DNA of 64,000 bases from the NCBI RefSeq assembly GCF_002127325.2, contig NC_035445.2, positions 83,964,239-84,028,238 on the forward strand, in the 5' to 3' direction. This DNA is from Helianthus annuus (taxonomy: Eukaryota > Streptophyta > Magnoliopsida > Asterales > Asteraceae). The notes under the pieces were generated by a model. That model did no database searches. It was not told where the DNA came from and saw only the letters and a program-made list of their open reading frames with translations. The position numbers and the translations under genes were made by a program. Below, piece by piece: positions 60,906-64,000 of the stretch (position 1 is its first letter; every line of letters begins with the position of its first letter).

Positions 60906-61949
60906 CCCCCCCCCTTTGGTTAAAAACCCACAAAATCTGATCTAAAGCTCTAAGTTGAGGCCTTTGCTTCATACCTGAGCTCCTGGATCGAGATTAGCTT
61001 TCGGGGACCCTTCGTAAGTGTTCTTTCGTTCTTTTATTCGCTTTTTCAAGTCCGAAAGTCAAAGTTTTCTTTGACTTTCTGCATTGACCAGCCTATGGTC
61101 AACACGAAGTTCTTGGAACTTCATAACGTGAGCGTGATCACGATGATTATAGTCCGTAGTGACTATACCTACTGATTACCACGTTATCTAGGCTCAGTGA
61201 CGAGTCGTAGTTTCGGCCAAAATGCGCATTCTTGTGTATTTTGTAACCAAATTACTCGTGGGTATCAAAACCGTTTGTTTTGATACCAAACCTGTTTTCT
61301 AAACTTAGTTAAGCATGTTCTAACATGCTTAGCTCGTCACTTTTAGTATAGTGCTTTTATAGGGTCGTAAGGTAAGCGATCTAAACAATCGCTTACACTT
61401 TCGAACCCGACCCATTTGGTCGATCATTAGGATCTGACCAAACACATTAGGTGACCATAGCTGTAACCTTCCGAGGTTATACCTTATGGTCACGATGTTA
61501 GGCATTCCAAACGCGTTCTACGCGAACGACGCGTTAAGGTAGCATAAGCTACCTAAACGGGTCGTAATGGGTAGTAAGCACTTAGGTTAAGTTTCACTTT
61601 AGTATGTGGGCTTTGTTAAACCATATTACACGAGTCTCCATACTCGTTTGGTTTACGAACCCGCATCCTATCCGATCCTCCGATTTAGGTCCGGTATATT
61701 AACATAGTCACCTACTAGGTGCCGTTTGATATTCCGTGACCTCTAGAATTGTGTGATTATTACACAAGGACTTCAAAGCAATCTCAGGTGAGTACATTGA
61801 ACCCCTCTTTACTGTTTTCCAAACTGTTTTGGGGTGAAACACATGTGCCTACTTGTATTCATGCTTTCCTGTTTTCACATCATATACTTGCTATGTTCAT
61901 TAGTACATTTATAGTACACGATTTCAAAACATTATATGCCACGTATACC

Positions 61950-62260
61950 TGTTGTGTGCATACTTAGTACATCACTTTACAATACATCTCATGCTACGTA
62001 CTCCCATTGTGTGCATACTTAGTACATCACTTTACAATACATCTTATGCTACGTACGCCCATTGTGTGCATACTTAGTACATCACTTTACAATACATCTC
62101 ATGCTACGTACGCCCATTGTGTGCATACTTAGTACATCACTTTACAATATATCTCATGCTACGTACGCCCATTGTGTGCATACTTAGTACATCACTTTAC
62201 AATACATTTCATGCTACGTATGCCCATTGTGTGCATACTTAGTACATTGCTTTACATTGT
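61950..62260. repeat. 55-bp tandem array in LTR of H
   Basis: GTGTGCATACTTAGTACAT recurs at 55-base spacing (GTGCA at 61956, 62011, 62066, 62121, 62176, 62231), about five and a half units with few differences. Confidence 0.95.
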
Positions 62261-63148
62261 ATTTCTGTTGCATATGCTCATCCAGCATATGAACACATTA
62301 TACTACATTTTGAACCGTTGTAACCATTTGACTATGTGAACCGTCTTAATCCTCTGATTATATGAACCGTTTGTAACCATTGAACCGTGTGAACCGGTTG
62401 TATCTGTTGACATGATTCACATTTGACAATAGACATTTGACAATACATAAACATTTCTACAACTGTTAAACATCTCATCTTGATGGTTTGGTTTGAGTAA
62501 GTGATCTAAGTAACGAGGCATGTGCGCCGCTGGTACTTCCTATATATAAGTGTTTGTATGATATTACATATCGTAGCGTTATTTGAATCATTTCAATTTG
62601 AGACATATAACATTTTATACAAATAACACACTTTTCACGAGACACTGATCTGCAAACGACTTATCTTATACAAACTCATTTTACATGGTTATCCATTTAA
62701 CCATACAGTGTTCTCTTATTTATACATATCATCTTATCTTATCGTTTTTCAAATGATTTACAAGACAAAGCAAATTACAAGGTTCATGACTAAACATTTT
62801 CTCAAACATAAGTCATGAATTCCGTTTTCACAAAACCAATGTATCTCACAGGCATTTTTATGCTGACGTACCTATTTTTCACATGTGTTTTCAGGAGATG
62901 ATGCATAGGACTTATCAAGACATACTTAGGCGGACCTGTGCCTTAGTGACTTAAAACGAGACAAGAATTAGTTAAATTATGTTATGTACTCTTTGGTTCT
63001 TGTTTAAAACAATGTAAACTTTCATGTTTGATTAATAAAACGAAACTTCAATTGCCATGGATTTGAAACAATTGATTCTGTTACAACACTCCCCGACGTT
63101 TCCGCCACGTTTTGTATGTTCTACGTGGTCGGGGTGTGACAGAAAAGT

Positions 63149-63162
63149 TGGTATCAGAGCCA
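63149..63162 (+). promoter_or_regulatory. Primer binding site of element H
   Basis: TGGTATCAGAGCCA, seven bases after the LTR end; Met-tRNA-type priming site. Confidence 0.9.
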
Positions 63163-63751
63163 ATGGTTATAGGGAATTAGGTTATTAGTAATGCTTTGAC
63201 CTAGTCTATAACCTTCCTAGGACCCTAACGCGAGTTTACTTGCGTTTAGTCATAAAACAATACCGTCACCTATGCTTAGGAGACGACCACAACAAGAACA
63301 TAAATTTCATAACCGCTTTGAAAACTAATCATCTGTTCTAGGATGATTGATTACTAGGTTTTGAACCCTCTGTTATAAGGTTTTGAACCCCTTTGAATTT
63401 TCAAAACTCTCGTCAAAGTTTTGGGTCCTAAATAGTGTGAACACGTGCAAACTGGAAGAGTGAATGCCTATACCCTGGGTTTTCTGTCTAAGGTTAGAGT
63501 GTTCGTACAAATCTACATAATCGGACCAGTCACTCTTACCTGGGAACTCTTGGGGTGAGTGTCCGCTTATAGGCGAGCATGTCTTCTCGATACACTATGA
63601 GGATCTATTTGCTTTGATTCAGCCTAGGTGTTGTTTGTTTGCTTCATGGTTCAAACAAATGACCATCAACCATGATTATGGTCGGTAATTGTAACATCCT
63701 ATTCTTACCCAATGCCATTTCATTTGTTTCCTTTCTTGTTTCTCTTTTAGA

Positions 63752-64000
63752 ATGCCTCCTCGACGCGAAAACCAGATAGCAACTGCCGAACTGGCAGAGA
63801 TCATTGCGCAGCAAATGGCTGCTCAATTTCCAAACCTCTTTGCTCAATGGAACCAAGCTAACAACAACAATAATGCCCCCTGCAACTTCAAGACGTTCAA
63901 CTCGGCTATACCATCAAAGTTTTCTGGGTCTCAAGGAGCGACTGCACTTCTGCAATGGTTCGAGAGTTTAGAGAGCACCTTCAGACATGTTCAATGTCCA
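63752..64000 (+). CDS. Element H gag (N-terminal part, runs off window)
   Basis: ATG at 63752, about 600 bp after the primer site. Starts MPPRREN with a Gln/Asn-rich helix, then the conserved FSGSQGATALLQWFESLES region of plant Ty3/gypsy gag capsids. 83 codons are open to the window edge. A pyrimidine tract and AG (TTTCTCTTTTAG) directly precede the ATG, so a spliced leader is possible. Confidence 0.8.
   Translation, partial: MPPRRENQIATAELAEIIAQQMAAQFPNLFAQWNQANNNNNAPCNFKTFNSAIPSKFSGSQGATALLQWFESLESTFRHVQCP

Larger units (their letters stand above)
59821..63141 (+). repeat. 5' LTR of element H
   Basis: Ends CGGGGTGTGACA at 63141, followed by the primer site. The start is placed at TGTGACACCTGTGTTAACG (59821); an alternative is TAACACCTTGAATTTT at 59762, which resembles the start of G2. 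It contains GC-rich palindromes (60667-60713), a TATA box (60898-60905) and a 55-bp tandem array (61950-62260). Confidence 0.65.

Noticed and set aside
61950..62260. CRISPR-like array
   Set aside because: Units are contiguous 55-bp tandem repeats without unique spacers, in a plant LTR.

Overview
The window is repeat-dense nuclear DNA from a flowering plant. Signs of this are spliced genes with GT-AG introns, plant Ty3/gypsy retrotransposons primed by a tRNA-type site, and many small TIR transposons. The LTR families and the xyloglucan-modifying gene suggest a eudicot, possibly Asteraceae; that family call is inference.

Layout. 1-20932: a nest of minus-strand Ty3/gypsy elements. Element C (Tat-type gag-pol, 16267-20932) is interrupted by an LTR of element D (15734-16266). 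D is interrupted by element A (1-15733), a non-autonomous element with LTRs of about 3.2 kb and no gag-pol. The 5' LTR of A is interrupted by element B (2940-12790), a Tat-type element. B has a long gag-pol frame joined through a TAG in a tobamovirus-like readthrough context. It also has a spliced antisense gene with its own TATA box, and it lacks its 5' LTR.

20933-35450: AT-rich intergenic DNA holding a succession of non-autonomous DNA transposons, many with identifiable target-site duplications (hAT, Mutator-like, PIF/Harbinger). One long-TIR element (27049-28633) encloses a complete two-exon 52-codon gene.

35455-40442: the gene island. An 1846-bp PIF/Harbinger transposon with an intact transposase lies 224 bp upstream of a four-exon XTH gene (xyloglucan endotransglucosylase/hydrolase, group III, XTH31/32-like).

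40443-64000: a second retrotransposon nest. It holds a solo LTR (E1), a foldback element, and then a decayed minus-strand chromovirus-like element E (44591 to about 59820). E is split by two oppositely oriented 3.3-kb solo LTRs (G1, G2), and its 3' LTR holds another solo LTR (F). A plus-strand element H begins at about 59821; its 5' LTR, primer site and gag start run to the window edge.

Only the XTH gene looks like an ordinary host gene. The 52-codon gene may be host-derived. Everything else recognisable is mobile-element sequence. Several unrelated LTRs share GC-rich palindromes of the type TTACGCGGGCCGCGTAA upstream of a TATA box. No tRNA, rRNA or CRISPR feature was seen.
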